Position numbers and translations under genes: made by a program. A DNA stretch of 64,000 bases from Ectopseudomonas mendocina (lineage in GTDB: Bacteria > Pseudomonadota > Gammaproteobacteria > Pseudomonadales > Pseudomonadaceae), in NCBI RefSeq assembly GCF_016008875.1, contig NZ_JADTQG010000009.1:1-64000 (forward strand). The letters are read 5' to 3'. Positions within the stretch are counted from its first letter, which is position 1. Each line of letters opens with the position of its first letter. Below are positions 53,345 to 61,566 of the stretch, in pieces. The notes beneath the pieces were generated by a model. It did not search any database, was not told where the DNA came from, and saw nothing but the letters and a program-made list of their open reading frames with translations.

Positions 53345-54598
53345 TCAACCCGGCTTGTGATTGGGCTCGATGTGATAGCTCAGGTTGCGCCGCGGGCTGA
53401 GGTATTCCAGCACCTCCAGCGGTAGCTGCGAAGGGCGCAGGCTACGGGCGATGGCCAGCTTCGGCTCCTGCGCGAGATCGAGGATCAGCGCCTCCTGCTT
53501 GGGTATATCGGCGTCGTAGAGAATCAGCGTTGGCTTCAGCGCGTGAGTCGGGTTCATGCCCAGTACCAGCGCATAGCGCTCGTCCTCCAGTTGCACCAGG
53601 CTGCCCGGTGGGTAGACGCCCATGACGCGAATGAAGGCCTTCAACGCCACGTCGTCGAAGCGCTCGCGCTGCTGCTTGAACATCAGCGCCAGAGCCTCGT
53701 GCGGGCTCAGCGCCTGGCGTGGGTCGAGCGGGTTGCACAGGCCGTCGAAATGGTTGGTGATGGCCACCAGGCGGCTCAGACGGCCGATGGCGGCCTCGCG
53801 CAGGCCACGCGGGTAGCCGCTGCCGTCGCAATGCTCGTGGTGCTCGTGGATGATGCGCAGCACCTCGTCATCGAGCATCAGCTTTTGCCCCATGCGCAGG
53901 CCGAAGTCGGTGTGCATCTGCAGCAGCTGCTGTTCCGGCCGCGTCAGTGGCTCGGGTTTGAGCAGCACCTTGCTCGGCACTTCCAGCTTGCCGATATCGT
54001 GCAGCAGTGCGCCGAGCCCGAGGCTATGGCAGGCCTCGCTGTCGAGGCCGAGCTGGCGCCCGAGAAGCAGGGACAGCGCGGTGACGTTGAGGGCGTGGAA
54101 GTAGCTGTCCTCGGCGGCCTTGCCGGTGATGCTGTGCAGTACCACGCCGGAGGCGCCGAGCAGCGTCTCGACCATTTCGCCGACGATGGCACCAGCTTGC
54201 CGCATGGCATCTTCCGGACGGCTGCGCAGGGTCTGGTTGAGTGCTTTGATGCGTTGGCTGGCCTCGATGAAGCGCCGGTCCACGTCGGCCAGGCGGCTAC
54301 GCAGGTGGCGCAGTTTCTGTGCGCGTTCCTGACGCTCCTGGGCTTGCGGGTCGACGGGCGGTTCGATGGGAGCGGGCGCCGGTACGTCTTCGGCGAGTTC
54401 CAGAGGCGCGCAGTCGCTGCGTGCCGGGTCGTAGCGCAGTTGCTTCAGCTTCAGCGCACGCAGCGCGCGAATCTGCGCTTCGTCCTTGATCTTGAAGTTG
54501 CTGAAGGCGAAATCATGCTCCCACCAGCTCAGGTCCAGATGGACGTAGAGGCCGACGCAAAGCTGATCGGGAGTGATGGTGGGCAGAGTGGCGGGCAT
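53345..54598 (-). CDS. HD-GYP domain cyclic-di-GMP phosphodiesterase
   Basis: 417 aa. An N-terminal DUF3391 region (about 1-120), then an HD-GYP phosphodiesterase domain (about 155-330). The signature residues are present: HD at His200-Asp201 (LLHDIGK), His229, the HHEHCDGSGYP motif (about 253-263) with an intact GYP triplet. HD-GYP enzymes hydrolyse c-di-GMP to pGpG and GMP. The His-Glu-His-Cys variant of the usual HHE(R/K)xDGxGYP motif is slightly unusual. A YjfB-type motility protein gene is directly upstream in the same direction. Confidence 0.93.
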   Translation of the reverse strand: MPATLPTITPDQLCVGLYVHLDLSWWEHDFAFSNFKIKDEAQIRALRALKLKQLRYDPARSDCAPLELAEDVPAPAPIEPPVDPQAQERQERAQKLRHLRSRLADVDRRFIEASQRIKALNQTLRSRPEDAMRQAGAIVGEMVETLLGASGVVLHSITGKAAEDSYFHALNVTALSLLLGRQLGLDSEACHSLGLGALLHDIGKLEVPSKVLLKPEPLTRPEQQLLQMHTDFGLRMGQKLMLDDEVLRIIHEHHEHCDGSGYPRGLREAAIGRLSRLVAITNHFDGLCNPLDPRQALSPHEALALMFKQQRERFDDVALKAFIRVMGVYPPGSLVQLEDERYALVLGMNPTHALKPTLILYDADIPKQEALILDLAQEPKLAIARSLRPSQLPLEVLEYLSPRRNLSYHIEPNHKPG

Positions 54599-54668
54599 GC
54601 CGGGCTCGTCGATTGATAGCTAATTGCCCGCAGTTTAGTCCGGCTCAAGGCCTGAGGGCAGAAGTTCT

Positions 54669-54866
54669 TCAGGCCATCACGTCGATGCTGTTGCCCAGAT
54701 GCGGCGGGTTGCTCGGGGCGCTGACCGGTGCAGCGGACTGTACCAGCCCGCTGATATTGGCCGCCTGCAGCTCCAGCGTCTTGCGCAGCAGCAGGAGCGA
54801 CATCTGCGCCGCGATCTGCGCCGATGCCTGACTCGATACCTGGCTGGAAATGCTGCTCAGCTCCAC
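54669..54866 (-). CDS. YjfB-family putative motility protein
   Basis: 65 aa. It is rich in Ser, Ala and Gln with an amphipathic helix; the C-terminal PPHLGNSIDVMA matches the PHLGxxID signature of the YjfB family, small proteins linked to motility in Gram-positive bacteria. Start GTG at 54866, without a strong Shine-Dalgarno sequence. It lies between an HD-GYP gene and msrA, so coupling to c-di-GMP control of motility is possible (inference). The true function is unknown. Confidence 0.72.
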   Translation of the reverse strand: MELSSISSQVSSQASAQIAAQMSLLLLRKTLELQAANISGLVQSAAPVSAPSNPPHLGNSIDVMA

Positions 54867-54882
54867 GGCCGTTTACCCGTAC

Positions 54883-55536
54883 TCAATATTCAGGCGGTAG
54901 ACATACGCCTGTTCCGCCCAGACCGCAATAGCCATTGGGGTTCTTCGCCAGATACTGTTGGTGATAGGTCTCGGCGTAGTAGAAGGTCGGCGCCCCGATG
55001 ATTTCGGTGGTGATGCTGCCCAGGCCAGCCTTGTCCAGTTCGGCTTGAAAGCGTGCCTGGCTGTCTTTTGCCGCGTGCAATTGAGCGTCGTCCTGGCAGT
55101 AGATCGCCGAACGATACTGGGTGCCCTGGTCATTGCCCTGACGCATGCCCTGGGTCGGGTTATGCACTTCCCAGAACACCTTGAGCAGTTCCTCGAAGCT
55201 GGTCTGCTGCGGGTTGAACACCACCAGCACCACTTCCGTGTGGCCGGTCAGGCCGGAGCAAACTTCCTCGTAAGTGGGGTTGGGGGTGAAGCCGCCGGCA
55301 TAGCCAACCGCCGTGCTGAACACCCCCGGCTGCTGCCAGAAGCGGCGCTCGGCACCCCAGAAGCAGCCCAGACCGAACACGGCCTGCTGCAGGCCGGCAG
55401 GGAAGGGCGCCTTGATCGGATTGCCGTTGACATAGTGGGTGTCGGCCACCGGCAGCGGCTCGGCACGACCGGGCAGAGCCTGTTCAGCGGTCGGCAGGGC
55501 GTTTTTGTTGACGAGAATCTGGGAGCGCAGAACCAT
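54883..55536 (-). CDS. msrA: Peptide methionine sulfoxide reductase A
   Basis: 217 aa. GCFWG at residues 57-61 with the catalytic Cys58; the C-terminal cysteines in [12 protein letters not shown] serve as resolving residues. It reduces methionine S-sulfoxide in damaged proteins using thioredoxin. The ATG at 55536 has AGGAGA upstream; the longer frame upstream of it reads through the dipA gene in another frame and was discarded. It is 50 bases downstream of the dipA-like gene, same strand. Confidence 0.96.
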   Translation of the reverse strand: MVLRSQILVNKNALPTAEQALPGRAEPLPVADTHYVNGNPIKAPFPAGLQQAVFGLGCFWGAERRFWQQPGVFSTAVGYAGGFTPNPTYEEVCSGLTGHTEVVLVVFNPQQTSFEELLKVFWEVHNPTQGMRQGNDQGTQYRSAIYCQDDAQLHAAKDSQARFQAELDKAGLGSITTEIIGAPTFYYAETYHQQYLAKNPNGYCGLGGTGVCLPPEY

Positions 55537-55586
55537 GGCGGTCTCCTGAATGCGATTGAAATGTGGACTACGCGCAGTGCGGCGTA

Positions 55587-58292
55587 TTACGTCCGTTGGT
55601 CGGCCTGGGGCCGGCAGGGGTAACGGCGCAGGCTGTCGATCAGCTCGCGGCCAGGTATCGGTTTGTCGAACAGGTAACCCTGACCGACGTCGCAGTGTTG
55701 GCGGCGCAAGAAGGCGAGTTGGGCGCCGGTTTCGATGCCTTCGGCGACCACCTTGAGCTTGAGGTTGTGCGCCATGGCGATTACCGCGGAGGTGATCTCC
55801 ATATCGTCCTGATTGTCCGGTATGTCCTTGATGAAGCTGCGATCGATCTTGATCACGTCGATGGGGAATTTCTTCAGATAGCTGAGCGAGGAATAACCGG
55901 TGCCGAAGTCGTCCATGGCCAGGGTCAGGCCCAGGCTCTTGAGGCGGCCGAGCTGGTGACGGGTGTCGTCGGTGGCTTCCAGCAGCAGGCTCTCGGTCAG
56001 TTCCAGTTCCAGCAGGCGCGGGTCGAGCTGCTCTTCGTGGAGGATGGCGGCGATGGAGCCGACCAAGTCGGGGTCGGAGAACTGCTTGGGCGACAGGTTG
56101 ATCGCCACCTGCAGTTCGCCCATGCCGATGGCGGCGATCTGCTTGCTCATGCGGCAGGCCTGGCGTACTACCCATTTGCCGATGGGGATGATCAGACCGG
56201 TTTCCTCGGCGACGCCGATGAACTGGTCGGGGCGGATCATGCCCTTCTCCGGATGCTGCCAGCGCAGCAGCGCCTCCATGCCCAGCAGTTGGCCACTCTT
56301 GAGGCACAGCTTAGGCTGGTAGAAGACCTCCAGCTCGTTCTGGGTCAGGGCGCGGCGCAGGTTGTTCTCGACGAACAGCTTGTAGTTGGCCTCGGCATTG
56401 AGCACTTCGGTGAACAGTTGCACCTGGTGCTTGCCGTTGGCCTTGGCCTTGTGCAGGGCGAGGCCGGCGTGCTTCATCAGGGTCTGCGGGTCGTCGCCGT
56501 GTTCCGGGGCGATGGCCAGCCCCACCGAGCCGGTGATGCTGATCAGCTGATTATCGACGAACAGCGGCTTGTCCAGGGTCTGCAGCACCTGCTGCGCGAC
56601 GCGCAGGCCGTTGTCCTGATCGCAGCCATCGAGCAGGATGGCGAATTCGTTGCTGGCGAAGCGCGCCAGGGTGCCCTTGGCACCGAGGCTGTTGCGCAGG
56701 CGCCGGGCCAGCGCCGAAAGCAGCTTGTCGCCGGTCTGGTGGCCGAGGCTGTCGTTGATGCGCTTGAAGTTGTCGATGTCCACCAGCAGCAGCCCCAGCG
56801 ATTGCTGGGTGTGGCGAGCAAAACGCTCTTCGAGGCTGCGGATGAACGAAGGACGGTTGCCCAGGTTGGTCAGGTTGTCGGTGTAGGCCAGGCGCTCGAT
56901 GCGTTGCTGCGCCAGCTTGGCCTCGGTGATGTCTTCGTAAATGCCGATGTAATGGGTCAGCTCGCCATCGTCGCCATACACCTTGGAGATCGACAGATGG
57001 CCCCAGTACGGCTCCTGGTTCTTGCGGCGGCTGCGAAATTCGCCCTGCCAGCTGCTGTGCTCGGCCAGGCTCGAGTCGGTATCGAACAGCAGGTCGCTGA
57101 GATTGGCCAGGGCCGGCAGTTCCGACAGGCGATGGCCGCAGACCTCGTCGCTGCTGTACAGGGTGATGGCGGTGAAGCTGGGGTTGACGTACTCCACCCG
57201 GCCGTCGCGGTCGACCAGCAGGAAGGCACTAGCGCTCTGCTCGACGGCGCGTTGGAACAGGTACAGCGCATGGGTGACCGAGCGCTTTTCCTGATTGATC
57301 AGCACCTGGGCGAACTGATCGGCCAGTTCGCCGGCGAAGGCGATCTCGTCGGCCTGCCAGATGCGCTTGGGGCCGATGTGCTCGAGGCACAGGATGCCCA
57401 CCACTTCCCCTTCGATACGAATGCTGGCATCGAGCATCGAGGTGATGCCCAGCGTCTCCAGGTAGCCGGGAGCCAGCTCGCGAGTGCGCAGATCGTGTTG
57501 CGCGTCGTGAGCGTCGATTGCCCGGCCGCTGTGCAGCGCCTCCAGGTAATGCGGAAAGCTGCGGGCGTCGATAGACGGCAGTTGTTCGTGGCGGTCCAGG
57601 TCGCGGCGGTACAACGAAATGGAATCGAGACTCTGACTGCCCAGGTGCCAGATCCCCGCTCGGGCCACGCCGTAGACCTCGCAGGCCGCCTGGGTGATCA
57701 GTTCGGCAGCTTCCTGCCGCGGGTCGCTGGAGACGTAGCGCTGGCGCGACAGGCGCACGATCAGTTGCTGCTGGGTATGTGAGCGGGCCAGGTGTTGCAG
57801 GTGGTTGTCCTGCGTACGCTGATACTGCTGCAGCGACGTGCGCAGGTTCTGATTCTGTGTGTGCAGGTCCAGCTCGCCAGCGGAAAAGGCATCGAAGCTG
57901 CCATCGGCGATCAGCAGATAGCCGCGCAGCAACTGGCGGTTGCGCTGTTTGAAGGGTTCGCCGATCTCCAACAGATTTAGCGCTCCCTGTGGCGTATGCA
58001 GGGTATAGCGCACCAGATAATGCGCGCTCTGGAGCAGTTGCTGCTGGATGGCATCGTGCAGGCGATAGCGTGCTTCCGGCTCCATCAGGCTGGCGTAGGG
58101 CGCATCCACCAATGCGCAAAGATCGGCGGCACTGATGCCGAGTTTGCGTTCGCAGGCCGGATCGAGAAAAAGCAGGGCCCAGCTTGGCTCGTTCAAGCGC
58201 TCGAAACGCAACATGCCGAGCCGCGAGGGCACTGGCAACTGCGTCACAACCTCGGCTGCCGAGCGGGTGCCGGCATCGGGATGGCTTTTCAT
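55587..58292 (-). CDS. dipA: GAF-PAS-GGDEF-EAL protein, DipA-like c-di-GMP phosphodiesterase
   Basis: 901 aa. N-terminal PAS-like sensor region, GAF (about 190-335), PAS (about 345-460), GGDEF (about 465-630) and EAL (about 640-890). The GGDEF site is degenerate (ASNEF at 546-550), while EAL (673-675, MEALLRW) and the downstream NLSPKQF, ELTES and [10 protein letters not shown] motifs are intact, so it should hydrolyse c-di-GMP. Layout, size and neighbours (msrA, aceFE) match P. aeruginosa PA5017/DipA, needed for biofilm dispersal. Named by synteny and architecture; symbol by inference. Confidence 0.85.
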   Translation of the reverse strand: MKSHPDAGTRSAAEVVTQLPVPSRLGMLRFERLNEPSWALLFLDPACERKLGISAADLCALVDAPYASLMEPEARYRLHDAIQQQLLQSAHYLVRYTLHTPQGALNLLEIGEPFKQRNRQLLRGYLLIADGSFDAFSAGELDLHTQNQNLRTSLQQYQRTQDNHLQHLARSHTQQQLIVRLSRQRYVSSDPRQEAAELITQAACEVYGVARAGIWHLGSQSLDSISLYRRDLDRHEQLPSIDARSFPHYLEALHSGRAIDAHDAQHDLRTRELAPGYLETLGITSMLDASIRIEGEVVGILCLEHIGPKRIWQADEIAFAGELADQFAQVLINQEKRSVTHALYLFQRAVEQSASAFLLVDRDGRVEYVNPSFTAITLYSSDEVCGHRLSELPALANLSDLLFDTDSSLAEHSSWQGEFRSRRKNQEPYWGHLSISKVYGDDGELTHYIGIYEDITEAKLAQQRIERLAYTDNLTNLGNRPSFIRSLEERFARHTQQSLGLLLVDIDNFKRINDSLGHQTGDKLLSALARRLRNSLGAKGTLARFASNEFAILLDGCDQDNGLRVAQQVLQTLDKPLFVDNQLISITGSVGLAIAPEHGDDPQTLMKHAGLALHKAKANGKHQVQLFTEVLNAEANYKLFVENNLRRALTQNELEVFYQPKLCLKSGQLLGMEALLRWQHPEKGMIRPDQFIGVAEETGLIIPIGKWVVRQACRMSKQIAAIGMGELQVAINLSPKQFSDPDLVGSIAAILHEEQLDPRLLELELTESLLLEATDDTRHQLGRLKSLGLTLAMDDFGTGYSSLSYLKKFPIDVIKIDRSFIKDIPDNQDDMEITSAVIAMAHNLKLKVVAEGIETGAQLAFLRRQHCDVGQGYLFDKPIPGRELIDSLRRYPCRPQADQRT

Positions 58293-58429
58293 TGGGCGTT
58301 GGGCTTCCAGTATGCTGACCAGGCGAGGCTTCCGTTCTCTGCACAAAACCACTGCTATCAGGGCGCAGCGGTGTGGACGGAGGCTAGGGCTCAGGCCTAC
58401 TTCACTATAGCGTTCGGCAAGGGTGCATC

Positions 58430-58963
58430 ATGCAAGCAAGACTGACAAGGAAACTGATGGCCATGCTAGTGGCCACAGCGCTTTTCACAACGTTACCGGC
58501 CCTCGCCGATACTGCTGAAAAGGGTGCATTGCGGGGCGCTGAACAGGAAGCTTATCTGGACGAACTCAAGCGCCTTTATCTGACCGACAACGAGCGCCAG
58601 GCACTGCTGGCGCACAACAACGCACTGCTGGAAACCTACGCCCTGCGCGCCGGCTACCAGGTTGGCCAGGCGCAGCGGCAGGACCTGCTGTACCGTTTCG
58701 CTGTCGGCGATGCCGGCGAGCTGATCCTGCGTGAGGAGAGCCGGGGCATGCCGGGCACCGCCATCTCCGTGCGCAACCAGCGTGTTCCGGTGTTTGGTAT
58801 CGATCCGTTCATCCGCTACGAATGTCCGACCGGCGGTATCCGCTGTGCGCTGCTCAACCCGGTCGACGGCAGCCAATTGCTGAGCATCGTGCGCGATCAC
58901 CAGGGCGCGAGTGAGCTGGCCAAGGCGCTGAGCTTCCTGATTCGCAACGTGCAAAAAGGCTGA
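58430..58963 (+). CDS. Secreted protein of unknown function
   Basis: 177 aa. A signal peptide (residues 1-26, cleavage after ALA) precedes a soluble 151-residue protein with a long alpha-helical first half (about 35-90) and a mixed C-terminal half. Two cysteines (132 and 139, in ECPTGGIRC) could form a disulfide in the periplasm. No membrane segment or catalytic motif is evident and I do not recognise the family. It is divergent from the dipA-like gene and tail-to-tail with a CopD-like gene. Codon use looks like the host's. Confidence 0.75.
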   Translation: MQARLTRKLMAMLVATALFTTLPALADTAEKGALRGAEQEAYLDELKRLYLTDNERQALLAHNNALLETYALRAGYQVGQAQRQDLLYRFAVGDAGELILREESRGMPGTAISVRNQRVPVFGIDPFIRYECPTGGIRCALLNPVDGSQLLSIVRDHQGASELAKALSFLIRNVQKG

Positions 58964-58982
58964 GCTTCCGGGCGGCTCGGCA

Positions 58983-59423
58983 TCACAGCTGCAGCAGGAA
59001 CATGGCCTTGGCCAGGAACAGGATGGCGAGCATCTGCAGCAGCACGCTCAGGTGAATGCGCCGCGAGCGCGCCGCTGTCATGCGGCCGCTGCGCATCAGG
59101 AACACCACCAGCAGAAAATGCCCGAGGATGCTCAGGGCCAGGGTGATTTTCAGGCTGAGCAGGATGCCGAAGCTGCTGGCCAGCGGCGCATGCAGTGCCG
59201 CGCGGTAGTGCCAGGCCAGGCCCAGGCCGGCACCGTAAAGCGCCAGCACGACCCAGTGCATGACCTGTCGCGCGCGCCGCCCAAGGGCGCGTGAGAAGCC
59301 CGCTTTGGCCTCGTCCGGAAGCTCGCGCGTGGCACGGCTGAGGATCATCACTTCGAAGAATACGCCGCCGATGAAGAAGGTGGCGGCAGTCAGGTGGGCG
59401 AACTTCAGAAACAGATAGAGCAT
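58983..59423 (-). CDS. CopD-like small integral membrane protein
   Basis: 146 aa with four predicted membrane helices and conserved His (KFAHLTAATFFIGGVFFEV; MHWVVLALYGAG; GILLSLKITLALSILGHF; LLQMLAILFLAKAMFL), resembling the CopD family of copper-resistance or haem-type membrane proteins. A metal role is only suggestive; the family is broad and often annotated as CopD domain. The ATG at 59423 is chosen over a longer in-frame start that has no membrane features. It has no neighbouring copper genes. Confidence 0.7.
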   Translation of the reverse strand: MLYLFLKFAHLTAATFFIGGVFFEVMILSRATRELPDEAKAGFSRALGRRARQVMHWVVLALYGAGLGLAWHYRAALHAPLASSFGILLSLKITLALSILGHFLLVVFLMRSGRMTAARSRRIHLSVLLQMLAILFLAKAMFLLQL

Positions 59424-59519
59424 GGGGATGCGCCGGATCGATATCGATGGCTCGATCATGGCGGCTGCAGCGGTAAATGCCATGACCGGGATCAAGTCCC
59501 GCGTGGCTTTTGGGCAGGC

Positions 59520-59550
59520 AAAAAAAACCCCACCCAGATTGGGCGGGGTT
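59520..59550 (-). terminator. Terminator of aceEF
   Basis: On the minus strand AACCCCGCCC (59550-59541) pairs with GGGTGGGGTT (59535-59526, one G-U), followed by a run of eight T (59527-59520). It lies 32 bases after the aceF stop. Confidence 0.85.
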
Positions 59551-59581
59551 GAGGATGCGAGCGTGGCGTGCTCGAAACGAT

Positions 59582-61555
59582 TTACAGCAGGATGGTGCGG
59601 ATGTCGGCCAGCAGCTGCGACAGGCGCTGAGTGAAGCGTGCGGCAGCCGCGCCATTGATCACGCGGTGATCGTAGGACAGCGACAGCGGCAGCATCAGCT
59701 TGGGCTGGAAGGCCTTGCCGTCCCAGACCGGCTGCATGGTCGCCTTGCTCACACCAAGGATCGCCACTTCCGGCGCGTTGACGATCGGCGTGAAGCCGGT
59801 ACCGCCAATGTGGCCGAGGCTGGAGATGGTGAAGCAGGCGCCCTGCATGTCGTCAGCCGAGAGCTTCTTCTTGCGCGCCTTGTCGGCCAGCTCGGCCGCT
59901 TCGCCAGCCAGTTGCAGCAGGCTCTTCTGATCGACGTTCTTGATCACCGGTACCAGCAGGCCGTCCGGCGTATCGACGGCGAAGCCGATGTGCACGTACT
60001 TCTTGCGGATGATCGCCTTGCCGCTCGGCGCCAGCGAACTGTTGAAGTCCGGCAGCTCCTTGAGCAGGTGGGCACAGGCCTTGAGCAACAGCGGCAGCAC
60101 GGTCAGCTTGACGCCGGCCTTTTCCGCCACGGCCTTCTGCGCGACGCGGAAGGCTTCCAGGTCGGTGATGTCGGCCGAGTCGAACTGGGTCACGTGCGGC
60201 ACGTTGAGCCAGCTGCGGTGCAGGTTGGCGGCGCCGACCTGCATCAGGCGGGTCATCGGCACTTCTTCGATTTCACCGAACTTGCTGAAGTCCACGGCCG
60301 GAACCGGCGGAATGCCAGCGCCACCGGTGGCGGCTGCGGCAGTCGCCTGCGGAGCGGCCTTGGCCTTCTGCATCATGCCCTTGACGTAAGCCTGCACGTC
60401 TTCCTTGAGGATGCGACCTTTCGGGCCGCTGCCGGCGATATCCGCCAGCTCCACGCCGAAATCGCGAGCCAGCTGGCGCACGGCCGGGCCGGCATGCACC
60501 TTGGCGCCATCGCGCTTGGGTGCGTTGGCCACTTCGGCGGCAGCCGCCGACAGCGAGGCGATGGCGCGCACTTCGGCGGCCACTTCCGGCGCTGCACCTT
60601 CCGGTACGCGGTGTACTTCCTGGCTTGCCCCTGCCGGAGCCGCAGCCTGCGCTGCGCCAGCGACCTTGAGCTTGAGGATCAGGTCGCCAGTGCCGATTTC
60701 GTCATCCAGTTTGACCAGCACTTCTTCCACCACGCCGGCAGCCGGTGCGGGAATTTCCATGGAGGCCTTGTCGGACTCCAGGGTCAGCAGGCTCTGGTCG
60801 GCTTCGATGCTGTCGCCGGCCTTGACCATGATCTCGATGACCTTGCCCTTGGCACTGGAGCCGATGTCCGGCACGTGCACGTCCTGCACGCTGCTGCCGG
60901 TCGGCGCGGCGGCCGGAGCCGGGGCAGCGGCGGGAGCGGCTTCTGCCTTCGGCGCTGCCGCTTGAGCCGGAGCGGCAGCCGGAGCAGCCCCTTCCACTTT
61001 CAGCTTGAGAATCAGGTCGCCGGTGCCGACTTCGGCATCCAGCTTGACCAGCACTTCTTCCACCACGCCGGCAGCCGGCGCGGGAATTTCCATGGAGGCC
61101 TTGTCGGACTCCAGGGTGATCAGCGACTGGTCGGCTTCGATGCGGTCGCCGACCTTGACCATCACTTCGATGACCTTGACCTTGCCGTCGGTGCCGATAT
61201 CCGGCACGTGCACGTCCTGCACACTGCTGCTGGCAGCGGCGGCCGGCGAAGCTGCCGGAGCGGCCGCTTTCGGGGCTTCGGCAGGCGCAGCTTCGGCTTT
61301 CGGCGCAGGCGCCGCTTCAGCGGCACCTTCGACTTCCAGCACCAGCAGCTCGTCGCCTTCCTTCAGACGGTCGCCGATCTTGACCTTCAGTTCCTTGACC
61401 ACGCCGGCCTTGGGCGAGGGCACTTCCATCGAAGCCTTGTCGGACTCCAGGGTCAGTACGCTCTGCTCGGCTTCGACACGGTCGCCGACCTTGACCAGCA
61501 GTTCAATCACCTCGCCTTCACCGCCGAGGTCGGGTACGCGAATCAACTCACTCAT
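59582..61555 (-). CDS. aceF: Dihydrolipoyllysine acetyltransferase (pyruvate dehydrogenase E2), three lipoyl domains
   Basis: 657 aa E2 of pyruvate dehydrogenase. Three N-terminal lipoyl domains with lipoylated Lys40, Lys152 and Lys263 (each in ESDKASME), joined by Ala/Pro-rich linkers; a peripheral subunit-binding domain (about 340-400, ARDFGVELADIAGSGPKGRI) and the acetyltransferase domain with the active-site segment DHRVING (His630, Asn634). P. aeruginosa AceF, as I recall, is about 547 aa with two lipoyl domains; this one has three like Azotobacter vinelandii. The second and third domains are nearly identical at DNA level (see repeats). It lies 11 bases after aceE. Confidence 0.97.
   Translation of the reverse strand: MSELIRVPDLGGEGEVIELLVKVGDRVEAEQSVLTLESDKASMEVPSPKAGVVKELKVKIGDRLKEGDELLVLEVEGAAEAAPAPKAEAAPAEAPKAAAPAASPAAAASSSVQDVHVPDIGTDGKVKVIEVMVKVGDRIEADQSLITLESDKASMEIPAPAAGVVEEVLVKLDAEVGTGDLILKLKVEGAAPAAAPAQAAAPKAEAAPAAAPAPAAAPTGSSVQDVHVPDIGSSAKGKVIEIMVKAGDSIEADQSLLTLESDKASMEIPAPAAGVVEEVLVKLDDEIGTGDLILKLKVAGAAQAAAPAGASQEVHRVPEGAAPEVAAEVRAIASLSAAAAEVANAPKRDGAKVHAGPAVRQLARDFGVELADIAGSGPKGRILKEDVQAYVKGMMQKAKAAPQATAAAATGGAGIPPVPAVDFSKFGEIEEVPMTRLMQVGAANLHRSWLNVPHVTQFDSADITDLEAFRVAQKAVAEKAGVKLTVLPLLLKACAHLLKELPDFNSSLAPSGKAIIRKKYVHIGFAVDTPDGLLVPVIKNVDQKSLLQLAGEAAELADKARKKKLSADDMQGACFTISSLGHIGGTGFTPIVNAPEVAILGVSKATMQPVWDGKAFQPKLMLPLSLSYDHRVINGAAAARFTQRLSQLLADIRTILL
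60671..60850. repeat. aceF lipoyl repeat, copy encoding domain 3
   Basis: This 180-base segment encodes the core of lipoyl domain 3. It is a close copy of 61004-61183, displaced by exactly 333 bases (111 codons), with long identical runs such as CTTCTTCCACCACGCCGG. Recent duplication or gene conversion. Confidence 0.8.
61004..61183. repeat. aceF lipoyl repeat, copy encoding domain 2
   Basis: Encodes the core of lipoyl domain 2. It differs from 60671-60850 by scattered, mostly third-position changes. The first lipoyl domain (K40) is more diverged and does not share this repeat closely. Confidence 0.8.
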
Positions 61556-61566
61556 CGCTACGCTCC

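Noticed and set aside
54883..56307. A long minus-strand frame running from within the dipA-like gene into msrA
   Set aside because: Only the last 217 codons (from 55536) match MsrA and have a ribosome site; the upstream part is out of frame with dipA and low complexity.
55563..57782. A 739-codon plus-strand open frame over the DipA-like gene
   Set aside because: Antisense to intact GAF-PAS-GGDEF-EAL domains; no domain in its own translation.
60661..61190. A frameshift or assembly duplication in aceF
   Set aside because: The duplicated blocks are in frame, separated by proper Ala/Pro linkers and differ at synonymous sites, as expected for true lipoyl domains.
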